Assembly: GCA_021831685.1 (NCBI GenBank)
Contig: JAKBMG010000089.1
Span: 1-34,757, forward strand
Origin: Bacteroidota bacterium
GTDB taxonomy: Bacteria > Bacteroidota > Ignavibacteria > Ignavibacteriales > Ignavibacteriaceae
Direction of reading: 5' to 3'
DNA: 34,757 nucleotides
Part shown: piece by piece, positions 18,284 through 27,230 of the stretch
Position numbering within the stretch: position 1 is the first letter of the stretch
Layout: each line of letters begins with the position of its first letter
Notes under the pieces: model-generated
What the model saw: the letters and a program-made list of their open reading frames with translations, nothing else
What the model was told of the DNA's origin: nothing
Database searches by the model: none
Translations under genes and position numbers: made by a program

Positions 18284-19687
18284 TTAAGAGCAATTAATTT
18301 CAATGGATGTCTTTAGTGTGCTTATAATATCTCTTATTGAAATATCGCTTTGTTTTAATAGCTCAATAGAAGTACAAGCATGAATTACTGTTGAATGATC
18401 TCTTCCACCAAAATGTAATCCAATTGTTTTCAGTGAAGATTTTGTTAAATCTTTAGACAGATACATAGCTATCTGGCGTGCAAGCACAATTTCCTTTTTC
18501 CTTGTTTTATCTCGCAATTTATTTTCGTCCAACCTGAAATATTCACATACCGACTTTGTAATTGACTCGATTGAAACATTAACCTTTCTATCTGTGGCAA
18601 TTTCTTTAACTGTTTTCTTTACAAGTTCAAAATTTATTTCTTTGGAGTTAAGGGAAGCGTTTGCAAGAAGCTTAATTAAACAACCCTCAAGTTCGCGAAT
18701 ATTTGAAGTAATATTATTTGCTATATATTCTAATATTTCGCCGGAAATATTCATGCCATAATCAGCTGATTTTCGTTTTAAGATAGCAATTCTTGTTTCT
18801 AAATCAGGTGGCTGAATGTCAGCGGTTAGGCCCCACTGAAATCTTGAAATAAGTCGGTCGTCCAATCCTTTCAAATCTTTTGGTGGTTTATCACTTGATA
18901 AAATAATTTGTTTTCTTGACTGATGCAGGGTGTTAAAAATATGAAAAAACAAGTCTTGTGTTTTTTCTTTACCAATCAAAAATTGAATATCATCTATAAT
19001 GAGAATATCCATCTTTTTATAAAAATTTGAAAAATCATTAACCTTATTAGATTGAATAGCTTCGACAAACTCAACGGTAAATATATCGGTTGATAAATAT
19101 ATTATTCTTTTATTAGGAAAATTACTTTGAGCTTTGTTTCCAATAGCCTGGATCAAGTGAGTTTTTCCCAGACCGACACCCCCATAAACAAATAGAGGAT
19201 TAAAAGAGGTTCCTCCAGGATTTTCACTTATTGCGCTTGCTGCTGCACGCGCAAGTTGATTTCCTTCTCCATTAATGAAGTTATCAAACGTATATCTGGA
19301 GTTTAATGAAGATTCAAAATCCTTTTTATTTACATTTTCTATTTTTATTTCTGCTGGCGAATTCTGGATTAAAGTATTGTCGGTTTTGAAATCAACAACC
19401 TCATTATCTTCTGAAATAACATAAGCCAAACGGGCTTCCGGGCCAATAACCTCGTGAATTGTATTATTAATTAGGGTGTTATAGTGCTCGTCTATCCATT
19501 CCCAAAAAAACTGGCTTGGAAGTTGAACCTTTAGGGTATAATTTTTTATTTCAAGCGGCTTGATCGGCAGAAACCAAGTGTTGAAAGTCATCTGCGAAAC
19601 CCCAACCTTTATCGATTTTAGACACTCGCTCCATGCCGAGAAGGGTGAAGAAAAAATTTCATTAGTTTCAACAGCAGAAGAGATCAT
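18284..19687 (-). CDS. dnaA: Chromosomal replication initiator protein DnaA
   Basis: DnaA is the AAA+ ATPase that binds DnaA boxes and opens the origin. Numbered from the ATG at 19687 it has 467 residues. Domain I begins SAWSECLKSIKVGVSQMTFNTW. A linker with low conservation is followed by the AAA+ domain with Walker A GGVGLGKT (169-176) and Walker B DILIIDDIQF (about 227-236). The C-terminal helix-turn-helix domain carries the signature GLHFGGRDHSTVIHACTSI. The frame is open to a TTG at 19744, but those 19 extra residues (LNCLFFKFFYYLYVDKPK) look like translated A/T-rich leader, so I prefer the ATG. Gene-free regions with DnaA-box-like sites lie on both sides, which suggests autoregulation as well as origin function. 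Confidence 0.97.
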   Translation of the reverse strand: MISSAVETNEIFSSPFSAWSECLKSIKVGVSQMTFNTWFLPIKPLEIKNYTLKVQLPSQFFWEWIDEHYNTLINNTIHEVIGPEARLAYVISEDNEVVDFKTDNTLIQNSPAEIKIENVNKKDFESSLNSRYTFDNFINGEGNQLARAAASAISENPGGTSFNPLFVYGGVGLGKTHLIQAIGNKAQSNFPNKRIIYLSTDIFTVEFVEAIQSNKVNDFSNFYKKMDILIIDDIQFLIGKEKTQDLFFHIFNTLHQSRKQIILSSDKPPKDLKGLDDRLISRFQWGLTADIQPPDLETRIAILKRKSADYGMNISGEILEYIANNITSNIRELEGCLIKLLANASLNSKEINFELVKKTVKEIATDRKVNVSIESITKSVCEYFRLDENKLRDKTRKKEIVLARQIAMYLSKDLTKSSLKTIGLHFGGRDHSTVIHACTSIELLKQSDISIRDIISTLKTSIEINCS

Positions 19688-19778
19688 TTTTGGCTTATCA
19701 ACATATAAATAATAAAAAAATTTGAAAAACAAACAATTTAACAAATAAAACTAAAACACAAATAAAATCATTAACAAC

Positions 19779-19977
19779 TTATTAACATTAGTAACAAAGC
19801 AGTAACAGGTTAAGAAACAAGCACTTGCGATGATTTTGCTAAGGTACAAACACAAAAAAGGAAAGAAACGTTCATGGTGGTTCGGGTAAATAGATGTGAA
19901 ACGTTTTCACACCGAGAGGTTATCCACAACATATTCACAAAAACATTTGAACCCAATTGCATGAAAAAATATACACA
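19779..19977 (+). promoter_or_regulatory. DnaA box cluster
   Basis: TTATCCACA at 19920-19928 matches the DnaA consensus TTATNCACA perfectly. ATATTCACA (19931-19939) and ATATACACA (19969-19977) differ only at the first base, and TTATTAACA (19779-19787) at one base. The strong box and its neighbour start 11 bp apart, on the same face of the helix and in the same orientation. This arrangement supports cooperative DnaA loading. Confidence 0.7.
19895..19911. promoter_or_regulatory. Palindromic operator-like site upstream of dnaA
   Basis: TGTGAAA and TTTCACA arms are perfectly complementary around a central CGT. The site begins 9 bp before the perfect DnaA box. It has the form TGTGA-N7-TCACA, one base longer than a CRP/FNR-type site. 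The binding protein is unknown. Confidence 0.4.
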
Positions 19978-20121
19978 AAAAAGATTCAGAACAAATTAAT
20001 TTTTGCATAATCAGGAAGTTTTTATAAAAAATTTTGTGTAACAAAGATTGTTCCAGTAGTTTTAAGCATTTTTATTTTTTATCTGATTTAAGAAGAAATA
20101 AAAACATAGCATTTGATTTAT

Positions 20122-20153
20122 CTTGTAATTTTAAGTGGTATTACTTATTTTTG
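20122..20153 (+). promoter_or_regulatory. Possible promoter of the rpmH operon
   Basis: TATTTTTG (20146-20153) matches the Bacteroidetes-type -7 element TAnnTTTG, and CTTG (20122-20125) lies 20 bp upstream where a TTTG -33 element is expected. It would start transcription about 20 bp before rpmH. Use of this promoter type by the host is an assumption. Confidence 0.3.
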
Positions 20154-20180
20154 AAATCTTTTTCAAATAAGGAGTGTAAG

Positions 20181-20327
20181 ATGAAGAGAACATATCAGCC
20201 GAGCAAAGAGAAACGAAAAAACAAACACGGCTTTAGAGAGAGAATGAAAACCAACAATGGTCGTAAGGTTTTAGCGAGGCGTAGAGCAAAAGGAAGAAAA
20301 AAACTAACCGTTAGTGATGAGAAGTAG
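20181..20327 (+). CDS. rpmH: 50S ribosomal protein L34
   Basis: A 48-residue basic protein of the large ribosomal subunit with the classic L34 opening [22 protein letters not shown] and the C-terminal [15 protein letters not shown]. The reading frame is open upstream to 20034, but the family start is the ATG at 20181, which has AAGGAG (20169-20174) six bases before it. It is the first gene of the rightward operon, and its stop lies five bases before the rnpA start. Confidence 0.98.
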   Translation: MKRTYQPSKEKRKNKHGFRERMKTNNGRKVLARRRAKGRKKLTVSDEK

Positions 20328-20332
20328 GGCTT

Positions 20333-20734
20333 TTGAAACGCTTTGGTCTTTCTTCAAATGAAAGAATAAAGAGCAGAAAAGACTTTGAAAACATTTATTC
20401 TGTTGGAAAAACGTTATTTTCTTTTGATAAGAAAATAAGGTTAATTTATGTTGTTGAGAAATCTGACAATGGGGGTGGAGTAAAAATTGCTACGGCGGTT
20501 AACAAAAAATTTGGCAATGCAGTATGGAGAAACCGAATAAAAAGAATACTAAAAAGTTGTTTTAGGTTAAACAAAAACGAAATAACAGAACATTGCATAA
20601 ATAATAACATATTGCTTAAGGTGGTTTTTTCCCCATATCATTTAAGTGCGAAAAAAAATAAAAAAATCGAACAAAAAGACTTACTACCGGGTCTGTTAGA
20701 TATTTTGAAAAAATTAAAAAGCGCTTTAGAATGA
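20333..20734 (+). CDS. rnpA: Ribonuclease P protein component
   Basis: This is the protein subunit that helps the RNase P RNA bind precursor tRNA and process its 5' end. The RNR signature is intact in [21 protein letters not shown], preceded by the usual N-terminal [17 protein letters not shown]. At 133 residues it is of normal length. The start codon is TTG at 20333, supported by the family start pattern ([13 protein letters not shown]) and the position just after rpmH. Its last codons overlap the yidD start by four bases (ATGA), indicating coupling. The RNase P RNA gene itself is not in the window. Confidence 0.96.
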   Translation: MKRFGLSSNERIKSRKDFENIYSVGKTLFSFDKKIRLIYVVEKSDNGGGVKIATAVNKKFGNAVWRNRIKRILKSCFRLNKNEITEHCINNNILLKVVFSPYHLSAKKNKKIEQKDLLPGLLDILKKLKSALE

Positions 20735-20940
20735 GAAAAATTTTTGTGTTTCTCATAAGAATTTATCAAAAAATAATTTCTCCGCTTTTTCCTCCTTCTT
20801 GTAGATTTTATCCTTCATGTTCGGAATATGCAGTTCAGGCATTAACCAAATATGGCGTGTTTAAGGGCGGTGCAAAAGCGGTTTGGCGAATTTTAAGGTG
20901 TAATCCTTTTAACAAAGGGGGCTACGATCCCCTGGAATAA
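20731..20940 (+). CDS. yidD: Membrane protein insertion efficiency factor YidD
   Basis: A small 69-residue membrane-associated protein thought to help YidC-dependent insertion. The family block [21 protein letters not shown] is present with both conserved cysteines, as is the C-terminal [15 protein letters not shown]. An N-terminal amphipathic or hydrophobic helix ([17 protein letters not shown]) would dock on the inner membrane. It overlaps rnpA by four bases and is followed by yidC after 13 bp, the standard order. Confidence 0.96.
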   Translation: MRKIFVFLIRIYQKIISPLFPPSCRFYPSCSEYAVQALTKYGVFKGGAKAVWRILRCNPFNKGGYDPLE

Positions 20941-20953
20941 TGGAAGTAATTTA

Positions 20954-22837
20954 ATGGATAGAAAATCAACATTAGCTTTTGTACTTATTGGATTAATTTT
21001 TGTTATTTGGCTTTATTTTAACTCTCCACAGCAAATTGAAAAAACACTCCCAAAACAAGATACCACAATGGTCGCTAAAGATTCTATACGAAACAGCGGC
21101 GCCGTTCAAAAAAGATTATCTGCGACTAACATTGAAAAAATAGATAGTTCAAAAGCTACGCAAGCCGACAGCATTAGCTTTGGAAAATATTTTCACGAAA
21201 AGAAACAACCTGAAAAAATCATTACAATAGAAAACAATCTTGTAAAAATTGAAATCTCAAATAAAGGCGGAGACATCAAAAGATATTTTCTAAAGAAATT
21301 TAAAAATTGGTTTTCTGTTGATGTTCCAGATACCAATTTCTATACGTCTCATGTACAACTTGTTAATTATACCATTGGTGGCGGTGGACCTGATTTAGCT
21401 TTTGTTTCCACAGATGGCAAAGCGATAAACACATCAAAATTATATTTCATCCCTAGTTTAGGAAATAGTTATTATAAAATTTCTAAAAACGACTCCCTTA
21501 CAATTTCTTTTACCTACTCTATAGATCAAAACAGCTATATAAAAAAGAATTACATTTTTTATGGTGACCAATACAACATGAAGACCAGTGTTGAGTTGGT
21601 GAATATGAATAATCTAATTAGTAATAACGATTATGATTTTGTTTGGCGCGATGGGCTTCACTTCACGGAAGAAAATTCAGTTGATGAGGCGCTTTATGCT
21701 AATGCAAGTGCATATTACGGTGGGGAAAATGTCGTAGTGGACGCATCAAAATTTAATGAAAAGGTCCAGAAGGAATTTAATGGCAGGGTTGATTGGATTG
21801 CTATTAGAAACAAATATTTTGTAGCCATCCTCGCTCCGCATAATTCATCCGATGTTGACGGTGCCTTTATAGAGGGATATAAAACGCCTTTTGCAGATGG
21901 CGGCGAACGGGCTTTTTACACGGCTAGGTTAATCGTTCCGTTTAACAATACTAATTACGAAAAAAAATCATTTGATCTGTATATGGGTCCGGCGGATTAT
22001 GATATTTTGAAACACTATAATCATCACTTAGATGCCGTTGTGGATTTTGGAAGTTTTTTGGGAATTAAATTTATTATTCGACCTATTGCCGAATATGTTT
22101 TGTTACCCCTATTCGATTTCCTCCACGGGTTTATTCCAAATTACGGAATTGTGATTATAATTTTTTCATTAATCATTAAGATGATTTTATATTTGCCTTC
22201 AAAATCAAGTCTTCAATCGATGAAGAAGATGCAGATGCTTCAGCCGATGATTGCAGAGCTGAAAACAAAATATAAAGACGACCCCACTAAGTTGAATAAA
22301 GAGACAATGAAACTATATTCAACCTATGGAATAAACCCTGCGGGTGGATGTTTGCCGCTTATTCTTCAAATGCCTATTTTTATTGCCTTGTGGGGACTAT
22401 TCAAAGTTGCAATAGGATTACGTCAGCAGCCGTTTATCTTTTGGATTAAAGATCTTTCCAGACCGGATATAATTTTGTCTCTTCCATTTAAAATCCCGAT
22501 TTTTGGAATCGATCAGATTAGCGGACTTGCTCTTTTAATGGGTATTGCTACTTTTATCCAGCAAAAAATGACCGTTAAAGATCCATCGCAGCAAGCTTTG
22601 GTTTATGTTATGCCTATTATGCTTACATTAATGTTCATGAGCTTTCCGTCCGGCTTAAATCTTTATTATTTCATGTTCAATGTTTTTTCCATTGGTCAAC
22701 AATATTATATTAATCATAAACACGATGGAATGGTTCTGCAGCCAGTAAAAAATCCCAGCAGCAAAAAAGGATTTATGACGAGGATGATGGAGGCTGCTGA
22801 ACAAAACGCCAAGACTCAGCAGAAAAAGCGCCGTTAA
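20954..22837 (+). CDS. yidC: Membrane protein insertase YidC
   Basis: YidC inserts and folds inner-membrane proteins alone or with SecYEG. The 627 residues comprise an N-terminal anchor (residues 6-23), a large periplasmic beta domain (about 90-345) and the conserved insertase core from about 370. The core includes the cytoplasmic hairpin SMKKMQMLQPMIAELKTKYKDD, then NPAGGCLPLILQMPIFIALW, and later transmembrane helices around 520-535, 550-565 and 570-580. The position equivalent to the hydrophilic-groove Arg of E. coli YidC is Lys409 (SLIIKMILYLP), as far as I recall a common replacement in the Bacteroidetes-Chlorobi group. The basic tail (TQQKKRR) suits ribosome contact. It is the fourth gene of the rpmH operon. 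Confidence 0.97.
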   Translation: MDRKSTLAFVLIGLIFVIWLYFNSPQQIEKTLPKQDTTMVAKDSIRNSGAVQKRLSATNIEKIDSSKATQADSISFGKYFHEKKQPEKIITIENNLVKIEISNKGGDIKRYFLKKFKNWFSVDVPDTNFYTSHVQLVNYTIGGGGPDLAFVSTDGKAINTSKLYFIPSLGNSYYKISKNDSLTISFTYSIDQNSYIKKNYIFYGDQYNMKTSVELVNMNNLISNNDYDFVWRDGLHFTEENSVDEALYANASAYYGGENVVVDASKFNEKVQKEFNGRVDWIAIRNKYFVAILAPHNSSDVDGAFIEGYKTPFADGGERAFYTARLIVPFNNTNYEKKSFDLYMGPADYDILKHYNHHLDAVVDFGSFLGIKFIIRPIAEYVLLPLFDFLHGFIPNYGIVIIIFSLIIKMILYLPSKSSLQSMKKMQMLQPMIAELKTKYKDDPTKLNKETMKLYSTYGINPAGGCLPLILQMPIFIALWGLFKVAIGLRQQPFIFWIKDLSRPDIILSLPFKIPIFGIDQISGLALLMGIATFIQQKMTVKDPSQQALVYVMPIMLTLMFMSFPSGLNLYYFMFNVFSIGQQYYINHKHDGMVLQPVKNPSSKKGFMTRMMEAAEQNAKTQQKKRR

Positions 22838-22851
22838 TATTTAGATATTTC

Positions 22852-22879
22852 GCCTGTGGAAACTCTATTTTTCACAGGC
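22852..22879 (+). terminator. Hairpin after yidC, possible terminator or attenuator
   Basis: GCCTGTGGAAA (22852-22862) pairs with TTTTCACAGGC (22869-22879) over 11 bp with one G-U pair and a six-base loop. It begins 14 bp after the yidC stop and ends 13 bp before the next start codon. No strong T-tract follows on the plus strand, so complete termination is doubtful. Confidence 0.4.
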
Positions 22880-22892
22880 TTGTCTTAACCAG

Positions 22893-25601
22893 ATGATAAA
22901 CTTCAAAAAAATAATAGTTGTATTATTTCCTTTGTTAATCTCTACGTCTCTTGCGCAGGTAACCCACACAATTTCAGTTGAATATAAAATTAAAAAGCTT
23001 CCTTTTGGACTTACAGAAAGGATTCCCAAGCCGATGCCATCAGTGGCTTTGGCTTTAAGCGGTGGCGGTGCAAGGGGATTAGCGCAAATTGGCGTTCTTA
23101 AAGCAATTCAAGAAGCAAAAATTCCGGTTAGTTTAATTGTTGGAACAAGCATGGGGAGTATTGTTGGCGGATTATACTCTGCAGGCTATAGTATTAATCA
23201 ACTTGATTCTATTGCCGTAAACACAAATTGGGATAATCTTCTTGCTTCAGACAGAGAAACAAATAGGCGAGAGCTTTTTGTCGATCAAAAAATTTCTGAG
23301 GACAAAGCTATCTTTTCTTTAAGACTGAAGGGATTAAGTATTGTCCTTCCCACATCACTAAACAATGGCGAGAAGCTATCTAATTATCTAAATATTTTAA
23401 CTTTTCAAGCCCCTATCCATGTTGATTCAAGCTTTGATGAATTAAGAAAAGACTTCAGAGCAGTTTGTACAAACCTTGTAAGCGGTGAGCCGGTAGTAAT
23501 TGGAAGTGGCTCGTTAAGTCAGGCCATGAGGGCGAGTTCAAGTGTTTCTTTTTTCGTTTCACCGGTTAAAATGGATTCACTTACGCTTGTAGATGGCGGG
23601 CTTGTCGCAAATATTCCCGTAAAGATCGCAAAAAACCTTGGCGGTCAATATATTATTGCAATTAATACAACCAGCGCACTTCATTCTAAGGGTGAGCTTT
23701 CACTGCCGTGGGAAATTGCCGATCAAGTTGTAAGTATACCAATGCAAAAATTAAATGAATCGGAATTAAATTTAGCAAATGCGGTTATTACTCCCAAAAT
23801 TAATAATTATAAAATTAATGATTTCGTACATATCAAGACATTAATTTTAAGGGGTTACCAGGCAGCTCTTCCCGAAATGAATAAAATAAAATCTCAAATT
23901 GATTCCCTATCCAGAAAAAATTTCACAATTAATAACTATTATTTGAAGAATATTATGCTTACGGGAAACGAATCGGAATTAGACAGGCCATATATTCAGA
24001 AATATTCAATGAAAGATTCTATATCAAGTTATGATATTTTAGATGATTTATATTCTATTTATTCTACCGGCAATTATAAAAACCTAAGTGCTCAGGTGAC
24101 ACAATATCGAAATTATACTACCGTTAAATTTCTTGCCGAAAAAAATCCCGTAATAAAAAAAATAGACTTAAGCGGCATTAGTCTTATTAGTGATTCTCTT
24201 GCACAAAGCTGTTTAGCGAGGCTTATCGGATTTCCTTACTCAGCGAAGAAAGTAGTCGCAAATTCAATTTCATTAATTAATCTTTACCGCAATCTTGGAT
24301 ACTCCCTTGCGGAAATAGAAAAAATTAATTTTGATGCAGAAACCGGGATTCTTTACATTTCTGTAAACGAAGGAAGAATTTCCGCAATTGAAATTTCTGG
24401 AAACAAAAACACTAGTCGCACAATAATTACACGAGAAATTCCTATTAAAACGGGAGACTATTTCAATTATAATAATATAAAGCTTGGACTTACCAACCTG
24501 CGAAGCACAAATATTTTTGATGATATATATTTTATGGTTAAAGTAGTTAATGGAAACGATGTTCTTGTGGTCAATGTTCACGAGAAAGATTCTAGCCTTC
24601 TTAGAGTTGGTTTTCGTGTTGATAACGAGAATAAAGCTCAGCTAAGCCTTAATCTGGTTGACGAGAATCTTTTTGGAAGTGGAACCGAACTTGGGCTTCT
24701 TCTTTTGGGAAGCTCAAGAAGCAGAGCCTTTGCTATTGAGCATAAATCAAATAGAATTTTCAACACATACCTTACTTACAAAATCAATGCATTTTATAAA
24801 TTTGATGATATTTATAATTACGTGGAAGACCCATCGTCCTCAACATCTAGGTTTCATATTTCATCAAACGGAGAATACAGGCAAATATTTTACGGCGGTT
24901 CAGTTTCTGTAGGAACCCAAGTTGAGCGATTTGGAAATTTGATATTTGAAGGAAAGTATCAGGTTGATCAAGTGAAAAACATTAGCAGCTCACCCGTAAA
25001 CCCATTGAGGACCTCAATAGTTAGCCTTAAAGTTAGCTCAACCATAGATACCCAAAATAAATATCCATATCCAACCAATGGAATTTATTTTAAGGGAAGT
25101 TATGAAACTGCACAAAATATATTAGGCGGTCAGGTTGGTTTTACAAATATTAATTTTGATTACAAAAATTATTTTACTCTTGGAACCGTAAACACAATTT
25201 CACCAAGATTGATGATGGGATTTGCAGATAGAACCTTGCCATTGAGCGAAGAATATTCACTTGGTGGGCAAAGCACTTTCTTCGGTATGATGGACAACGA
25301 ATTTAGGGGGAGGCAAATATTTTTAGCATCTTTAGAATACCGTTACAAACTTCCGTTTCAAATATTTTTTGATACTTATTTAAAATGCCGATATGATTTG
25401 GGTTCAACATGGGACGAGCAAGAAGAAATTAGATTTAAAGATTTAAGGCACGGAATCGGAACAACATTATCATTTGATACTCCGATTGGACCAGCGGATT
25501 TTTCAATCGGCAGGAGTTTTCTTTTTGTAAAAAACCTTCCTGGTAACCCACTTAGCTGGGGAGATTATTATTTCTATTTTTCAATCGGATATTATTACTA
25601 A
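22893..25601 (+). CDS. Patatin-like phospholipase with POTRA repeats and BamA-type barrel (PlpD-like)
   Basis: A 902-residue outer-membrane protein. Residues 1-22 are a signal peptide. A patatin domain (about 50-330) has the oxyanion loop GGGARG (57-62), nucleophile Ser86 in GTSMG and the dyad Asp234 in DGGLVANIPV, so it should be an active lipid acyl hydrolase. Three POTRA-like segments appear to follow: about 347-415, 418-494 (ending YISVNEG) and 495-565 (ISAIEISGNKNTSRTIITREIP). A 16-strand-type surface-antigen barrel runs from about 567 to the C-terminus, with the LGGQSTFFGMMDNEFRGRQIF block and an aromatic end (YFSIGYYY). The layout matches type Vd PlpD/FplA proteins, which have one POTRA. 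It may share the rpmH-yidC transcript. Passenger release or surface retention is unknown. Confidence 0.92.
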   Translation: MINFKKIIVVLFPLLISTSLAQVTHTISVEYKIKKLPFGLTERIPKPMPSVALALSGGGARGLAQIGVLKAIQEAKIPVSLIVGTSMGSIVGGLYSAGYSINQLDSIAVNTNWDNLLASDRETNRRELFVDQKISEDKAIFSLRLKGLSIVLPTSLNNGEKLSNYLNILTFQAPIHVDSSFDELRKDFRAVCTNLVSGEPVVIGSGSLSQAMRASSSVSFFVSPVKMDSLTLVDGGLVANIPVKIAKNLGGQYIIAINTTSALHSKGELSLPWEIADQVVSIPMQKLNESELNLANAVITPKINNYKINDFVHIKTLILRGYQAALPEMNKIKSQIDSLSRKNFTINNYYLKNIMLTGNESELDRPYIQKYSMKDSISSYDILDDLYSIYSTGNYKNLSAQVTQYRNYTTVKFLAEKNPVIKKIDLSGISLISDSLAQSCLARLIGFPYSAKKVVANSISLINLYRNLGYSLAEIEKINFDAETGILYISVNEGRISAIEISGNKNTSRTIITREIPIKTGDYFNYNNIKLGLTNLRSTNIFDDIYFMVKVVNGNDVLVVNVHEKDSSLLRVGFRVDNENKAQLSLNLVDENLFGSGTELGLLLLGSSRSRAFAIEHKSNRIFNTYLTYKINAFYKFDDIYNYVEDPSSSTSRFHISSNGEYRQIFYGGSVSVGTQVERFGNLIFEGKYQVDQVKNISSSPVNPLRTSIVSLKVSSTIDTQNKYPYPTNGIYFKGSYETAQNILGGQVGFTNINFDYKNYFTLGTVNTISPRLMMGFADRTLPLSEEYSLGGQSTFFGMMDNEFRGRQIFLASLEYRYKLPFQIFFDTYLKCRYDLGSTWDEQEEIRFKDLRHGIGTTLSFDTPIGPADFSIGRSFLFVKNLPGNPLSWGDYYFYFSIGYYY

Positions 25602-25616
25602 AAATAGCATCTCAAT

Positions 25617-27086
25617 TTAATTTCCTTTTTGGGCGACAAGGTTGTATAGGTTAATATATTCTTTTGCCGAAGAGTCCCATGAAAAATTTTCTTTCATTCC
25701 ATTGGACTGAATTTTCCTCCAAATAATTTTATCTTCAAATGTTTTTATAGCGCGCTTAACAGCCTCTAAAAGCGAACGGCTTGAATAATTATTAAAAGAA
25801 AACCCGGTACCGCTCTCATCATTTCTTGATTTTCCATCATGCCAATTGCGTACGGTATCAGCAAGCCCACCTGTGTTTCGTACTATAGGCACAGAGCCGT
25901 ATTTTAAACTATAAATTTGATTTAATCCGCAAGGTTCATAGCGCGACGGCATTAAAAACATATCAGAGCCTGCCTCAACAAGATGCGAAAGTATATCGCT
26001 AAACATAATATATGCTCCGAATTTTTCAGGGTAAGATTTTACTAACCATCTTATAAGGTCTTCAAATTTTTCTTCCCCGCTGCCAAGTATAATCCACTGC
26101 GCATTTAATTTTATAAGATCGTTAATTGCTTCAGCGAAAAGGTCAAATCCCTTTTGCTCAACAATACGGGAGACAATTCCGATCAATGGAGTTTCTTTTT
26201 TGAAAGGCATGCCAAATTGTTTGAGAAGATATTCTTTGTTCCTAATTTTTTCTTCCAAGGAATTTACAGAATAATTGAAAGGAATCTGTACATCGGTTTC
26301 CGGATCCCATGTTGAATAGTCAACACCATTGATAATTCCGAAAAGACTTCCCTTCCTTTGAATTAGAATATTTTCCATACCGGCTCCGTATTCCCGCGTA
26401 AGAATTTCATTAGCGTAAGTTGGGCTGACTGTGGTAATAATATCAGCAAAAGAAATACCAGCTTTCATGAAAGACACATCATTATAAAATTCTATCGGTC
26501 CGGTTGGATAAAAATATCGTTCGTCAATATCAGCTTTTGCCAGAGCATCTTTTGCAAACTTACCCTGATAGCCAATATTATGAATAGTAAAAATCGTGTG
26601 GGTATTTTTGAAAAACTTATCCCAAGAATAATTATCTTTTAATAGAAGGGGAATAAGCCCCGTTTGCCAATCGTTGCAGTGAATTACATCAGGAGCCCAA
26701 TTAAGACGCTGTAGCGTCTCAATTACGCCTTTGGAAAAAAGAATGAAGCGCTCGTCTTCATCAAAATCATTAGTGTATAAAAGTGCGCGGTTGAAATAGT
26801 GAGGACAGTCAACAAAGTTGACCTCAACATTAGAATCTGGAAGTTTGCTTTGAAGAATATGTACCGAGCGAATATGCCCGGCAACTTTAATAGGAATTTC
26901 TCCTATTTTCCAATTGTATTTTAGATTGAATTTTATTTCATCAATTGAATAATATTTCGGAATAAATAATTTCACCTCGCAGCCTAGCTTCTCTAACACA
27001 CGGGGCAGGGTTCCTGCAACGTCTGCAAGCCCTCCGGTTTTTGCAAAAGGAACAGCTTCCGATACTGCAAAGGCAATTTTAATCAT
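25617..27086 (-). CDS. glgA: Glycogen (starch) synthase, GT5 family
   Basis: The enzyme transfers glucose from ADP-glucose to growing alpha-1,4-glucan. At 489 residues it has the bacterial GlgA length. The N-terminal ADP-glucose-binding loop KTGGLADV is at 16-23, the acceptor-side region shows HNIGYQGKF, and the catalytic end carries PSRYEPCGLNQIYSLKYGSVPIVRNTGGLADTV with the conserved Glu in the EPCGL motif. No other glycogen genes adjoin it. It converges with the patatin gene with only 15 bp between their stop codons, so transcripts from both sides probably overlap at their ends. It is divergent from the alpha/beta hydrolase with a 144-bp promoter-bearing gap. Confidence 0.96.
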   Translation of the reverse strand: MIKIAFAVSEAVPFAKTGGLADVAGTLPRVLEKLGCEVKLFIPKYYSIDEIKFNLKYNWKIGEIPIKVAGHIRSVHILQSKLPDSNVEVNFVDCPHYFNRALLYTNDFDEDERFILFSKGVIETLQRLNWAPDVIHCNDWQTGLIPLLLKDNYSWDKFFKNTHTIFTIHNIGYQGKFAKDALAKADIDERYFYPTGPIEFYNDVSFMKAGISFADIITTVSPTYANEILTREYGAGMENILIQRKGSLFGIINGVDYSTWDPETDVQIPFNYSVNSLEEKIRNKEYLLKQFGMPFKKETPLIGIVSRIVEQKGFDLFAEAINDLIKLNAQWIILGSGEEKFEDLIRWLVKSYPEKFGAYIMFSDILSHLVEAGSDMFLMPSRYEPCGLNQIYSLKYGSVPIVRNTGGLADTVRNWHDGKSRNDESGTGFSFNNYSSRSLLEAVKRAIKTFEDKIIWRKIQSNGMKENFSWDSSAKEYINLYNLVAQKGN

Positions 27087-27230
27087 GTTTTTTCTTTGTT
27101 CTAATAGTATTTTGTTAGTGATTATCTACCTTTTAAAATTAGGAATAATTCCGACAAAATATTCCTACTAGATGTTATTTTTTTGAGAGAGAATAATTAT
27201 TTTGACAATATAATTTTTAGGAAATAAAAG

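Larger units (their letters stand above)
19688..20180. other. oriC: dnaA-rpmH divergent intergenic region: candidate replication origin
   Basis: This is a gene-free stretch of nearly 500 bp between divergent dnaA and rpmH, the classic origin neighbourhood. It holds a perfect DnaA box and at least three one-mismatch boxes (listed separately), a TGTGAAA-CGT-TTTCACA palindrome (19895-19911) and a second GAAACGTT (19865-19872). Long A/T-rich flanks and the rpmH leader are also present. Gene orientation switches here from leftward to rightward, as expected for bidirectional replication. Confidence 0.7.

Noticed and set aside
19688-19744. Longer DnaA start at 19744
   Set aside because: It begins with TTG, and the 19 added residues (LNCLFFKFF and onward) look like translated A/T-rich leader. 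The ATG at 19687 opens a normal DnaA domain I.
20034-20180. N-terminal extension of rpmH
   Set aside because: L34 proteins start at MKRTYQPS. The ATG at 20181 has a good ribosome-binding site, and the upstream part has no family similarity.
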